From the NCBI GenBank assembly GCA_003156715.1, contig PMHO01000053.1, positions 96,938 through 160,937 on the forward strand: 64,000 nucleotides of DNA. The letters run 5' to 3'. Positions 27,251-36,073 of the stretch are shown here, one piece after another (the first letter of the stretch is position 1; every line of letters starts with the position of its first letter). A program made the translations under genes and the position numbers. This DNA comes from Candidatus Tityobacter terrigena (GTDB lineage Bacteria > Vulcanimicrobiota > Vulcanimicrobiia > Vulcanimicrobiales > Vulcanimicrobiaceae). A model generated the notes under the pieces. It did no database searches. It saw only the letters and a list, made by a program, of their open reading frames with translations, and had not been told where the DNA came from.

Positions 27251-28648
27251 GTGGACGGATCGGCTACCGTCACGGTCGATTGGGCGAAGCCCGCGCGAAG
27301 CGCCTCCGTCTCGGAGGCGATGGCCGCAGGGAAGGCCCTCCGCGCTCGGGTGGCGCGCCACGCCCAAGCGCACTGGCGAGCGCCCGCGGGACGACCCGAT
27401 CCGATCGAGGTGCTGCGCCAAAGCGACGACGGCCGGCTAACGGATCTGCTTCCGATCCGCTATGGCCGGATGCTGCAAAGTCCGTTCGCCTTCTATCGGG
27501 GTGCGGCGGCGATCATGGCATCCGACCTCGCTGCGTTTCCGGTATCTGGAATCCGTACTCAAGTATGCGGCGACTGCCATCTCATGAACTTCGGAGGCTT
27601 CGGCACGCCGGAGGGCCGCTTCGTCTTCGATGTGAACGACTTCGACGAAACGATTCCCGGCGCGTGGGAGTGGGACCTCAAGCGGCTCGCCACAAGCGTC
27701 GTCATCGCCGGTCGCCATCTCAATTTTCGCGTCTCCGAAACCGACGCCGCGACCATGGCCGCGGTGCGAACGTATCGCGAGCAGATCCGAGCCTACGCGG
27801 CGATGCATGTGCTCGACGTGTGGTACGCGCGGCTGGACGAATCACAACTCGCGAGAATCGTCGACTCCGCCGAAGAACGCCGGCAATACGCGGCGGCCAT
27901 CAAGAAGGCCAAATCCGAAACGAGGGCCCACGCCTTCCCACGATTTGCGAGCACCGACGGAACCGGTACGGTCATCGTCGACGAGCCCCCGCTGCTGTAT
28001 CATCCCGAGGATGTCACGGCGTTCGTCGACACGGTCAGGGTGGCGTTCGAATGCTATCGCGAGACGCTGCCGGAGGATCGTCAGAGTCTTTTCGATCGGT
28101 TTCGGCTGCTGGATGCAGCTTACAAGGTCGTCGGAGTGGGCAGCGTCGGAACGCGCTGCCTCGTCGCGTTTTTCGTCGCCCGCAACGACGATTCGCTCGT
28201 TCTTCAGATGAAAGAGGCGCGGGCCTCAGTTTTCGATCCGTACGCCGGCGCTCCGCCTTATGACAGCCAAGGGCTGCGTGTCGTGACGGGTCAGCGCGCG
28301 CTGCAAGCCGCGAGCGACCTCTTCCTCGGTTGGACGGTCGGCCGCGACGGTCACGACTACTATGTCAGGCAGCTGCGCGATATGAAGACCTCGGCCGATG
28401 TCGATCATATGTCGCCGGTCGCCCTGAGCGATTACGCCGAATTTTGCGGGTGGGCTCTGGCGCGAGCGCACTCCAAGGCTAGCGGTTCGGCGGCGATGAT
28501 CGCCGGCTATCTCGGTCGCTCCGCCGCTTTCGACGAGGCGATGCTCGGATTCGCACACGCCTATGCAGCCCAGAACAAAGCGGACTATGACGCACTGGTC
28601 GAGGCAGTGCGCGCCGGGCGGTTAACGGCCGCAACCGTCGGACGATGA
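27251..28648 (+). CDS. DUF2252 family protein
   Basis: A 465-residue cytoplasmic protein of the DUF2252 family, whose fold resembles protein/aminoglycoside kinases. Typical stretches are RMLQSPFAFYRGAAAIMASD, VCGDCHLMNFGGFGTPEG (HLxNFG motif), FDVNDFDETIPGAWEWDLKR and VGVGSVGTRC. Start GTG at 27251; an ATG at residue 24 is a possible alternative. It is divergent from the phosphoesterase gene across 113 bases and overlaps the next gene by 4 bases, so the two are coupled. Function not established. Confidence 0.9.
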   Translation: MDGSATVTVDWAKPARSASVSEAMAAGKALRARVARHAQAHWRAPAGRPDPIEVLRQSDDGRLTDLLPIRYGRMLQSPFAFYRGAAAIMASDLAAFPVSGIRTQVCGDCHLMNFGGFGTPEGRFVFDVNDFDETIPGAWEWDLKRLATSVVIAGRHLNFRVSETDAATMAAVRTYREQIRAYAAMHVLDVWYARLDESQLARIVDSAEERRQYAAAIKKAKSETRAHAFPRFASTDGTGTVIVDEPPLLYHPEDVTAFVDTVRVAFECYRETLPEDRQSLFDRFRLLDAAYKVVGVGSVGTRCLVAFFVARNDDSLVLQMKEARASVFDPYAGAPPYDSQGLRVVTGQRALQAASDLFLGWTVGRDGHDYYVRQLRDMKTSADVDHMSPVALSDYAEFCGWALARAHSKASGSAAMIAGYLGRSAAFDEAMLGFAHAYAAQNKADYDALVEAVRAGRLTAATVGR

Positions 28649-29628
28649 GCACGCGGCGGACGTTCCTTTCGACGGGGGCCGCCGTCGCCGCCGTCTCTGC
28701 CGCTCCACTCGCGGCATCTCCGGAGGTGTCCAAAATGGTTCGCAGCCTGACCCTGACCACGTTGCGCGACGGCGGGCTCGATCACGTCGGCATCAAGACG
28801 GCGGCCGGCATCGTCGACGTATCGCTCGCCGCGCGGGGGCTCGGCGTTACCGATCCACCGCGCACGGTCGAGGACGTGATTGCCGGCCGAGGCGCCGTGG
28901 CGGAGTTGCCGCGCATCGTCGCGAGCGCACCGCGGGAGGCGATCCGCGCCGCCACGGCGGTCGAATTCGGCCCGCTCGTGAGCAACCCGTCCAAGATCGT
29001 CTGCGTCGGTTTGAACTATCGCGCGCACATCGCCGAGACCGGTGGGAAGACGCCGCCCTATCCGGACCTTTTCAATAAGTTCAACACTGCGCTCAACCGT
29101 CACAACGGCACGGTGCGGGTTTCCAACCTTCCGCTCGCGCAATTCGACTACGAGTCGGAGCTGGTCGCGATCGTCGGCACGACCGCCCGGAACGTGGCGG
29201 AATCCGAGGCACTCCAGCACGTCTTCGGCTACACGACCGGGAACGACTTTTCGGCGCGCGACGCCCAACTGCGCGTCTCGCAGTGGATGACGGGCAAGAC
29301 GCCCGACGAGTTTGCACCGCTCGGCCCCTGGCTCGTGACCGCCGATCAGATTCCCGATCCGCAGACACTACAAGTGCAAACGTTCGTCAATGACGAAACG
29401 GCACCGCGACAAGACATGAACACCGCGCAAATGATTCACTCCTGCGCGAAGATTTTGAGCTACACTTCGCAGTTCATCACACTCGAGCCGGGAGACGTCA
29501 TCTTTACCGGAACGCCGAGCGGCGTCATCCTCGGCTACCCGAAGGAAAAGCAAGTCTGGCTCAAGCCCGGGGATCGAATCCGAACGGTCATCTCGAAACT
29601 CGGCGAGTTGCGCTTCACGCTCGTTTGA
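28645..29628 (+). CDS. FAH-domain hydrolase with Tat-like leader
   Basis: A 327-residue fumarylacetoacetate-hydrolase-fold protein. The C-terminal 220 residues carry the domain: VCVGLNYRAHIAE, FDYESELVAIVG (ExE metal ligands), TTGNDFSARDAQL and EPGDVIFTGTPSGV. The first 30 residues read STRRTFLSTGAAVAAVSAA, a twin-arginine leader, which suggests export of a fold usually found in the cytosol. The ATG overlaps the DUF2252 stop by 4 bases. Likely cleaves or decarboxylates a beta-diketo acid; substrate unknown. Confidence 0.88.
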   Translation: MSTRRTFLSTGAAVAAVSAAPLAASPEVSKMVRSLTLTTLRDGGLDHVGIKTAAGIVDVSLAARGLGVTDPPRTVEDVIAGRGAVAELPRIVASAPREAIRAATAVEFGPLVSNPSKIVCVGLNYRAHIAETGGKTPPYPDLFNKFNTALNRHNGTVRVSNLPLAQFDYESELVAIVGTTARNVAESEALQHVFGYTTGNDFSARDAQLRVSQWMTGKTPDEFAPLGPWLVTADQIPDPQTLQVQTFVNDETAPRQDMNTAQMIHSCAKILSYTSQFITLEPGDVIFTGTPSGVILGYPKEKQVWLKPGDRIRTVISKLGELRFTLV

Positions 29629-29634
29629 GGCTGC

Positions 29635-30492
29635 CTAGGCTTCAGCCCGCCCGAGCTCGTCTCCGTTCTTGGCTCCGTGACGGCGAAGGTATTGGGCGAT
29701 CTCGGGGTGCGGCGCGTAATTCGCCCAGTCGAGGGCGGTGCCTCGAAAATGACGATCTTTGATGTCGAGCCGTGCGCCGCGCTCTACCAAGGACCGAACG
29801 ACGGTTTCGTGACCGGCGAAGGCTGCTTGATGCAGAGGCGTCGAGTGCGAATGGCAGCCTTCGGGATTGTACCGATCCGCATCTTCGCCTGCATCGAGCA
29901 GCAAGCCGACAGCTTCGGCCTGACCGTGTTGTGCAGCCAAAGCCAAGGCGACGTGCCGATCCGATCCGTCCGCCAGGGGCAGCAGGTGACGCGCCTCCTC
30001 AATCCGTCCCGTTGCGGCGGCGAGCGGCAACGTCAATCGAGCTCCGCGGCGAATCAGCACGTTCGCGGCTTCGAACTCACCATGCGCCAAGGCCGGCAGC
30101 ACGGCGGCGTTGGGGTCAGCGCCGTAATCGCACAGCAGCTCGATCAGCCCAGCTTGTACGCCGCATTCGCGCGCAACACGGCCCGAAGAGACGAGGCCTA
30201 GGGTCGAATCGATGCCGGCCCGATCGCCACGCGCGCCGGCCTCGAGGATGACTTTCGCGACCTCGATGACGTTCGCGGATAGACTGCCGCAGCGAACAGG
30301 ATTCTCCGCAATGAACTCGAGGAGCGCCGGGTTTCGGAAGTAACCCTCGTCGTGAAAGGTAATGCGCCGGCTTGCGAGCGTCGGATGGCGCACCAAGTGC
30401 ACCCGCAACGCGTCGGCTTCGCCCGCATCGAGAAGCTCCACGGCCTGGCGGAAATCCGCGTCGCGAATACGCTCGTTCGCAAAGCCGTTCAT
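29635..30492 (-). CDS. Ankyrin-repeat protein
   Basis: A 285-residue protein whose C-terminal two thirds are ankyrin repeats: LIELLCDYGADPNAAVLPAL, AANVLIRRGARL, AVGLLLDAGEDAD, HQAAFAGHETVVRSLVERGA and GTALDWANY. Ankyrin stacks bind other proteins. No signal peptide or catalytic domain is seen. It is convergent with the FAH gene, only 6 bases away. Confidence 0.85.
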   Translation of the reverse strand: MNGFANERIRDADFRQAVELLDAGEADALRVHLVRHPTLASRRITFHDEGYFRNPALLEFIAENPVRCGSLSANVIEVAKVILEAGARGDRAGIDSTLGLVSSGRVARECGVQAGLIELLCDYGADPNAAVLPALAHGEFEAANVLIRRGARLTLPLAAATGRIEEARHLLPLADGSDRHVALALAAQHGQAEAVGLLLDAGEDADRYNPEGCHSHSTPLHQAAFAGHETVVRSLVERGARLDIKDRHFRGTALDWANYAPHPEIAQYLRRHGAKNGDELGRAEA

Positions 30493-30598
30493 CTCTTCAC
30501 GATTCTAGCGAGCGAGGGCCGTTTCCGCCGGACACAGAAGCGCAGCCGGCGTGAGATGTCCACATAGCCGCCTTCTATGTCGAGCTAGGGAGAAGCGC

Positions 30599-31159
30599 AT
30601 GAGACGCTGGCTGCTCGCGCTGTTTTTCGTCGTCTGCGCAACGCCGACGGCGCCGGCTGCGGCCGACGAGGCGTTCCAAATCCGGTCGCCTGCATTCAAC
30701 GATGGCGACGTCTTGCCCGCAACCTTTGCGTTCGACGGGATCGGCATCGACAAGACGCCTTGCGGCGGCAGAAATCAATCGCCGCCGCTGACGTGGACGA
30801 ACGCGCCCGCCGCAACGCGGAGTTTTGCCCTGGTCATCTTCGACGTCGACGGCTTCAACGGAACCGGCGTCGTCCACTGGGTCGCCTACAACCTGCCGGC
30901 CAGCAAGACGTCCGTCGCTCTCGGCGAGGGCGTTCCCGGCGCGACCACGCTGACGAGCGGAAAGCAACAGTACGGTCTGCTCGGCTTTCGCGGCTTCTGT
31001 CCGCCCGCGGGCCAGTCGCTGCACCACTACGTGATGACCGTCTACGCGCTGGACTTGCCTGCGACGCTTGCGGCCGGCATGTCGCGCGCCGAACTGCTCG
31101 TCGCGATCGAGAACCATATCCTGCGCGCCTCGAGCATCGTGGGCCGCTTCGCGCGGTGA
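30599..31159 (+). CDS. YbhB/YbcL-type PEBP family protein, exported
   Basis: A 186-residue phosphatidylethanolamine-binding-protein-like protein with a signal peptide (WLLALFFVVCATPTAPAAA). Family motifs are CGGRNQSPPLTW, ALVIFDVDG and GVVHWVAYNLPA, with GFRGFCPPAGQSLHHY forming the ligand pocket region. The ATG at 30599 follows an AGGGAGA site; the frame upstream is not leader-like. Its cellular role in bacteria is unclear. Confidence 0.9.
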   Translation: MRRWLLALFFVVCATPTAPAAADEAFQIRSPAFNDGDVLPATFAFDGIGIDKTPCGGRNQSPPLTWTNAPAATRSFALVIFDVDGFNGTGVVHWVAYNLPASKTSVALGEGVPGATTLTSGKQQYGLLGFRGFCPPAGQSLHHYVMTVYALDLPATLAAGMSRAELLVAIENHILRASSIVGRFAR

Positions 31160-31331
31160 ACGGACCGGGGGTGGCGGCTATCTTGGCCGCCCTCGGCTTC
31201 CCAGAGAGATATTATTCCGAGCCGAAAAAAGGTAGGATTCGGGACCCTGTGACAGAAGCCACGCCATTAGGCTCCATAAACTGAGGGGCCCCTTTGGTTG
31301 ACCTTTAGCGGCGGACTCGTCCCCGCGAGAA

Positions 31332-31356
31332 CACGATGGCGCAGTGCGCCACCGTG
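31332..31356 (+). other. Hairpin in the leader of the 31445 gene
   Basis: A stem of ten pairs with one A-C mismatch (outer CACG/CGTG, inner TGGCGC/GCGCCA, loop AGT) lies about 90 bases before the ATG at 31445, within a 285-base gap that also holds the palindrome AGGGGCCCCT at 31284-31293. I cannot match it to a known riboswitch. Confidence 0.4.
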
Positions 31357-31444
31357 GGTTCACGACGCCCCCAGTGTCTCAGCGAACCTTCACACAATCC
31401 AGGGCGCACCAAGCGTCTTTGGTTCCAGAGAAAGAGACTTGCCA

Positions 31445-32662
31445 ATGCGTTTTCCAACCATAGCCGGGTACGCTGCTGCTGCAGCGTTGCTCGTCGCCAG
31501 CCTGGGACCCGTCTCAGCCGCTGTCGTACGACACCCGGTCCAATTCGGGCCCGCGGTCAAGGACCGGGTTCCACAGTTTGTCAAGTGGCAGGCTGCCGGC
31601 GAGATGGCGGCCCCGATTTTGCCGAAGGGCATGCAGCTTCTAGTGAAGAGCCTGCGCCAGGGCCGGCCCAACCTGAAAATGCGACCCGACGCTAAAACCG
31701 GCCTCTACGTCTCATCAACCGGCTACAGCTATATCATCGATATGAACAAGAAGGGCACCAAAGCGACCGGAGCCCTCGACACGCTGACTTCCGGCTGCGA
31801 AGAGCCGATCGGCATCAAGGTCGACGGCTCGAGGAATCTCTGGGTCGCGTGCGAGTTCGACGAAAATACCGAAACGGGTACCATCGCCGAATACGTTGGC
31901 GGGGGCAGTTCCTCTTCAAACCCGGCCGTCACGTACTACGATCCGTCGCCGTATGCGTGCCCGCCTTCAAAATGCTTCTTCAATGAAGCGTTGGCGACCG
32001 ACGTCGCCTTCTCGACCAACGGCAGACTCGTGTTTGCCGCGAACATCGAGGACATCGCTGAGAGCTCGTCCAGCTTCTTCTGCTGCAACGGGTCAGTCGT
32101 CTATTGGAAGGCTAGCAAGCCCACCCAGGCCCCGACCTCAATTACGGACCCGTATATGAACAACCCGATCTACCTCGATGTTGACAATTCCGGCAACGTC
32201 TATGTCTCAGGCGACGGGTGCATTAGCTCGTCCGACTGCGGCGTCGTGGTGGACGAATATACCCCAACGAGTTCAGGCGGCTACTCGGTCACGAACATCG
32301 TCGCGCCCGGCTACATCGGTTTCGCCGGCGGCGTGTACGTGAGCAACGGCGGCACCGTTCTCAACCTAACCGACCAGATCGCGCGCACGACAACGCAGTA
32401 CGCGCTCCCCTGGACCGGGACCGGCGGAGTTCCTCCGACCCCGCTCAACATCATCGGACCGACCTTCACGAACCTGATCGGTGAAGGCGACCCGGTATCG
32501 GGCGGCTTCAACAAGAATGACACCGACCTAGCGGAAGGCGACGCGTATGGTTGGCTCGACACCTGCAAGGTGCCGGGTTCGGGCAGCTCGACGTGCTCCG
32601 CCCACGCGAACATCAACTTCTCCGAGCCGGAAGGCGCCGCTTACACGCCTTCGGACAAGTAG
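31445..32662 (+). CDS. Secreted propeller-like hypothetical protein
   Basis: A 405-residue protein with a signal peptide (IAGYAAAAALLVASLGPVSA). Repeated strands such as GIKVDGSRNLWVACE, DVAFSTNGRLVFAAN and LDVDNSGNVYVSGDG resemble NHL or SMP-30-like beta-propeller blades. Cysteine pairs (CPPSKC, CC, CISSSDC) suggest disulfides. The ATG at 31445 is taken because the leader starts there. A strong terminator follows at 32714-32743. Function unknown; the related gene at 33866 has a similar build. Confidence 0.75.
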   Translation: MRFPTIAGYAAAAALLVASLGPVSAAVVRHPVQFGPAVKDRVPQFVKWQAAGEMAAPILPKGMQLLVKSLRQGRPNLKMRPDAKTGLYVSSTGYSYIIDMNKKGTKATGALDTLTSGCEEPIGIKVDGSRNLWVACEFDENTETGTIAEYVGGGSSSSNPAVTYYDPSPYACPPSKCFFNEALATDVAFSTNGRLVFAANIEDIAESSSSFFCCNGSVVYWKASKPTQAPTSITDPYMNNPIYLDVDNSGNVYVSGDGCISSSDCGVVVDEYTPTSSGGYSVTNIVAPGYIGFAGGVYVSNGGTVLNLTDQIARTTTQYALPWTGTGGVPPTPLNIIGPTFTNLIGEGDPVSGGFNKNDTDLAEGDAYGWLDTCKVPGSGSSTCSAHANINFSEPEGAAYTPSDK

Positions 32663-32713
32663 ACCAACAGCGTAAGATTCTGGCGCGCTCATAGCGGGCG
32701 CATCAGAAAAACG

Positions 32714-32743
32714 GGGGCGGGCCGAGAGGTCCGCCCCTTTCTT
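32714..32743. terminator. Bidirectional rho-independent terminator
   Basis: A ten-pair stem (GGGGCGGGCC with GGTCCGCCCC, one G-U pair) is capped by a GAGA tetraloop and followed by TTTCTT. On the opposite strand the same stem is followed by a T-run from the GAAAAAC just upstream. It lies between the convergent genes ending at 32662 and 32769 and can serve both. Confidence 0.85.
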
Positions 32744-32768
32744 ATGCAATCCGGCCGAGCAGCTTGCG

Positions 32769-33731
32769 TCAGCGTGTCGGCGAGGGAACGGCGGTTGGAA
32801 TTGCACTCCCAGCCGGCACCGCGGGCACTGGCGAGGTGAGCGGGGCTGCGGCGGGACTCGTAGTGGCCGGCCTCGCGGCATCCGGCGCGGCGCATAAGGT
32901 CATCAACGATGCGCTCGCCGCGGGATCGGCGGGCGTCGCGGCCGGATGGGCGTACACCAGAACGTACGCGACGCTCGACGACTGCGTGGAGGCCAACTGG
33001 ATTTCCACCTCGCCCGAGCCGTTCGGCGGCTTCGTCCTGGCCGTCCAGAAAAAAGCAGGGTGCCCGCACAGCGAGCCGGCCTTGTGCGAAACGATCGTGA
33101 CGTTGGGCACCTTGAGCGTCGTCGTAGCCGCTTCTTGCGCCAAGCTCTGTGCGTCAGACTGGGGATCGGTGGAGATTGCCGTTAAGGTCTGGGCCAGCGT
33201 CGGCCCAAGCCACAGGCCGATGATCTGCGCGTGGTAAGCTCGCCAGCCGCTGGGCGGCGTGATCCGGTCGATCGCTTTGCTGACGCACGAATTCGCCATG
33301 ACCGCGACGATCGCGGGATCGGCAACGGTTGAGGCGGGCCGAACGTAGAGCGAGACGTACGTCGCACCCTCGAGCGTCTGCGCTTGCTCCGTGAGAATCT
33401 GCGAGGTCTTACCGCGGACGACGACGCGCGCCGCCGGTTCTCCGCACACGGACGGCGAGTTGGTTTGAAGCACCGTCCCCAGGGCCGCCGCCCCCATCTT
33501 TAGCATTTGGGTCAGTTGCCCGGCCGGCAAGCCCGACGAGACCTTGGTAATGCCGAAGAACGAGTGACCCTCAACCCACGCGATCGGCGTCGTGGGTATG
33601 ATGGCCGCGGGCATCGCTTGCCACTTCGCCGGCGGCGTAAAGGGAAGTGCAGCGCCGGTATCCGCGGCGGCGCTTATCCGCATCGAGGCCAGGAGGGACA
33701 GCGCAGCGACGGTCAACCCAAAAGATCGCAT
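32769..33731 (-). CDS. Secreted hypothetical protein with internal duplication
   Basis: A 320-residue exported protein (signal peptide GLTVAALSLLASMRISAAA). Two halves align by eye: SVCGEPAARVVVRGK and YVSLYVRPASTVADPA in the first, SLCGHPAFFWTART and YVLVYAHPAATPADPA in the second, each ending with a cysteine (NSCV, TLCA). The C-terminal 40 residues are Ala/Pro/Thr-rich. I do not recognise the family. It ends against the terminator at 32714-32743. Confidence 0.7.
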   Translation of the reverse strand: MRSFGLTVAALSLLASMRISAAADTGAALPFTPPAKWQAMPAAIIPTTPIAWVEGHSFFGITKVSSGLPAGQLTQMLKMGAAALGTVLQTNSPSVCGEPAARVVVRGKTSQILTEQAQTLEGATYVSLYVRPASTVADPAIVAVMANSCVSKAIDRITPPSGWRAYHAQIIGLWLGPTLAQTLTAISTDPQSDAQSLAQEAATTTLKVPNVTIVSHKAGSLCGHPAFFWTARTKPPNGSGEVEIQLASTQSSSVAYVLVYAHPAATPADPAASASLMTLCAAPDAARPATTSPAAAPLTSPVPAVPAGSAIPTAVPSPTR

Positions 33732-33865
33732 GGTGGCTGCTACTTCGCATCAAGGCGCCCTATACATTTCAGCGCAATGCTTCAGGTTTTCTTCACCCTT
33801 CGCAATTACGCTTCGCTCGCGGCGCTCGCGCGCGTAGAAGCGCGAATGCCGGCGGAGGGACGGAC

Positions 33866-35050
33866 ATGCGACCGCTTCTTAGCAACCTGCTCGCAGCGGT
33901 AACGATCGTGCTCGTGGCGGGCCCGGTGCCGGCCAGCAGCACTTCCGGGCATCAGGCCGAGCACGCTCGCGCGCTGCGGCCGGCTGCCCCCCATATGGCC
34001 GCCCATCGGGCAGGCCTCGGCGCGCTCCTATCGACGAAAGACGGCGGCGATATCGACGGCTTCGACGTGGATCAGAGCGGAAGCGACGCCGTCCTTTCGA
34101 GCTCCGGATCGATCGAGATCTTCGACCAGAAGTCGGGCAAGGTCCTAACGACGTACACGCCGCCCTACGGTCGCAAGAACTCATACGGCATCGACGGCAT
34201 CTTCTTCGGTGACGTCGCACTCGTCACGCGCTACCACGTTCCGAAGGGTACGATTTACGCCACCCGCACCTACGATACGATGAACCCGGTGACGGCAGGA
34301 ACGTTCAGCGGAGCCTGGACGCCGCCGATCGAGGATCTCTCCATCCTGCAGAGCGCGGAGAATCAAACGACGAGCACGAGCGTGCTCTACGCGATCGAGC
34401 TAAAGAATCAAGACAAGCCCGATCTGCTGGTTTCGGACATCGCCGCAAACACGATCGAGCTCTTCCATCTGGATCCGAACGACTTCTCCTTGGGCGGCGG
34501 CCCACAACAGGCCCAGGACCTTGCCGCAAATAAAGCGGTGATCGCATATTCGCCAGACGGCGGGGCCGTCGGAGGCGAGGCTCCGATCAACGCGCTGATC
34601 GACGTGACGACCGGGAAGGTGACGCGCTTCACCGGCCTCAACGAGGGTCCCTACGGCGCCGGGGACGTCAATGGCATCGCGGTCGACCCGAACACGGGGA
34701 TTGCCGCAACAACGACCGAGCTCAACGCGCAAGTCGAATTCTACGATCTAAAAAAGCAGGCCGGGACGGCCGTTCAACTGCCCTGCACGGGATCAGGCGA
34801 CCAAGGCAACAGCGGCGCTGGAATTGCGGCCGATCCGGTGCACAAACTCTTTCTCGTTACCGAGGCAAGCTACGGTTGCAACGGCAACACGAGCGCAATC
34901 GTCGTCTACGACGAGCACGGGAATGAAATCGAGGCGATCAGCGGGTTCGACTTCTACACCGCAGAGCCGAGGCCAGCGATCAATCCGAGTGAGCGCAGGG
35001 GCTGGGTCTTCGGCCCTGGATTGAACCAGCTCCAGCAGTTCTTTTACTGA
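33866..35050 (+). CDS. Secreted propeller-like hypothetical protein
   Basis: A 394-residue protein with a signal peptide (LLAAVTIVLVAGPVPAS). The rest is beta-rich with recurring blade-like strands: DIDGFDVDQSGSDAVLSSSG, DVNGIAVDPNTGIAATTTE and GAGIAADPVHKLFLVTEAS. GGAGGG lies 6 bases before the ATG at 33866, fixing the start. No catalytic motif is seen. Likely a surface or periplasmic binding protein. Confidence 0.75.
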   Translation: MRPLLSNLLAAVTIVLVAGPVPASSTSGHQAEHARALRPAAPHMAAHRAGLGALLSTKDGGDIDGFDVDQSGSDAVLSSSGSIEIFDQKSGKVLTTYTPPYGRKNSYGIDGIFFGDVALVTRYHVPKGTIYATRTYDTMNPVTAGTFSGAWTPPIEDLSILQSAENQTTSTSVLYAIELKNQDKPDLLVSDIAANTIELFHLDPNDFSLGGGPQQAQDLAANKAVIAYSPDGGAVGGEAPINALIDVTTGKVTRFTGLNEGPYGAGDVNGIAVDPNTGIAATTTELNAQVEFYDLKKQAGTAVQLPCTGSGDQGNSGAGIAADPVHKLFLVTEASYGCNGNTSAIVVYDEHGNEIEAISGFDFYTAEPRPAINPSERRGWVFGPGLNQLQQFFY

Positions 35051-35086
35051 CGCCGTTTCCGCGCTTCGCGCCGTCCTGCACGTGGG

Positions 35087-35449
35087 TCAGGCATTCTTCG
35101 TTTTCCACAGGCCTAGCGCCGCGCCGGTCGGGTCGAGGATGATGCTGAACCAGCCCATGTCCGGCACCTCGGTCACGTCTCTTATGACCTCCGCACCAAG
35201 CGACTTCGCCTTCTGCGTGGCTGCGGCAACGTCGTCGACGATCACGTAGGGAATCCAGACCGAGGGGGCGCCGGGCATCGGATGCTTGATCATGCCGCCG
35301 CCCGTTCCCTCACCGACGTCGATCGTCGTATAGGTACCCAGCGGCATCGGCATATCGGCCAATTTCCAGTCGAACAGGCTTCCGTAAAATGACTTCGCCT
35401 TTTCCGGATCGCTCGTGTTCAGTTCGATATGTACGAACGGGTTCGCCAT
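35087..35449 (-). CDS. VOC-superfamily (glyoxalase-like) protein
   Basis: A 120-residue vicinal-oxygen-chelate fold protein: FVHIELNTSDPEKAKSFYGS at the start (first metal His), FDWKLADMPM, GGGMIKHP and IPYVIVDDVAAATQKAKSLG, ending ILDPTGAALGLW (final Glu position is not conserved here). The ATG at 35449 follows GAGGAG. It is divergent from the marR gene, with an operator-like palindrome between them. Substrate unknown; such proteins often sit next to MarR or SRPBCC genes. Confidence 0.88.
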   Translation of the reverse strand: MANPFVHIELNTSDPEKAKSFYGSLFDWKLADMPMPLGTYTTIDVGEGTGGGMIKHPMPGAPSVWIPYVIVDDVAAATQKAKSLGAEVIRDVTEVPDMGWFSIILDPTGAALGLWKTKNA

Positions 35450-35561
35450 GATCTTTGCTCCTCGGCCCGGCGGGGGGATGTTTACCGGATGGGCGGCCGG
35501 CGGACTCGACTTCGACTTGCGGACTAACGTCATCCCCCTGATTTGCCGGTAGTCAAGGATC

Positions 35562-35597
35562 GTTTTGTTTGACAAACCAAACTATTTGTGCCAGAAT
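35562..35597 (+). promoter_or_regulatory. MarR operator-like palindrome with embedded promoter
   Basis: Arms GTTTTGTTTG (35562-35571) and CAAACCAAAC (35573-35582) around a central A form a 21-base palindrome with one mismatched pair. A perfect -35 box TTGACA (35569-35574) lies inside it, and CAGAAT (35592-35597) follows after 17 bases. The predicted transcription start is next to the GTG at 35606. The size and symmetry suit a MarR dimer controlling its own gene. Confidence 0.6.
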
Positions 35598-35605
35598 CGC
35601 GGCAC

Positions 35606-36073
35606 GTGAGCCGCTCAGCAGTCGCCGCGGTGCTCGAACACTATCCGCGCATTTACTTTGCATGCCACACGCGCCACGTCCGCGATCCGGCGACCGGCGA
35701 CAACCTCAGTTCCCATCAGGTGAGTATCTTGGATCACTTGAGCGTGACCGACCCGACGAGCCTGGCCGAGCTAGCGGCCCACATGGGCGTAACGCCCTCG
35801 ACTATGTCGCTCGCCATCGACCGGCTGGAGACCCAAGGGTACGTGCGCCGTTCGCGCGATCGGGCCGACCGGCGCCGGCTCAGGCTCCTGCTCACCGGCA
35901 AGGGGCAGCGAATCCGCGAAGCGCATTCCGTGCTCGATCCGCAGAAGGTTCGCACGCTGCTCTCGCGTCTGACCGAAGCTGAGCGGGCGGACGCTTTGCG
36001 CGGGCTCGAACTTCTCGCGCGGGCGGCCACCCTGGAACTCGATCGCAGGGCACGGGCCGAGGTTCCGGCATGA
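35606..36073 (+). CDS. MarR-family transcriptional regulator
   Basis: A 155-residue winged-helix regulator: SLAELAAHMGVTPSTMSLAI (helix-turn-helix), DRLETQGYVRRSRDRADRRR (wing with the DxRxxR motif) and LLTGKGQRI. A longer GTG start at 35588 is possible, but the predicted -10 box lies at 35592-35597, so the GTG at 35606 is preferred, implying a nearly leaderless mRNA with no ribosome-binding site. Its stop overlaps the next gene by 4 bases. Confidence 0.88.
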   Translation: MSRSAVAAVLEHYPRIYFACHTRHVRDPATGDNLSSHQVSILDHLSVTDPTSLAELAAHMGVTPSTMSLAIDRLETQGYVRRSRDRADRRRLRLLLTGKGQRIREAHSVLDPQKVRTLLSRLTEAERADALRGLELLARAATLELDRRARAEVPA

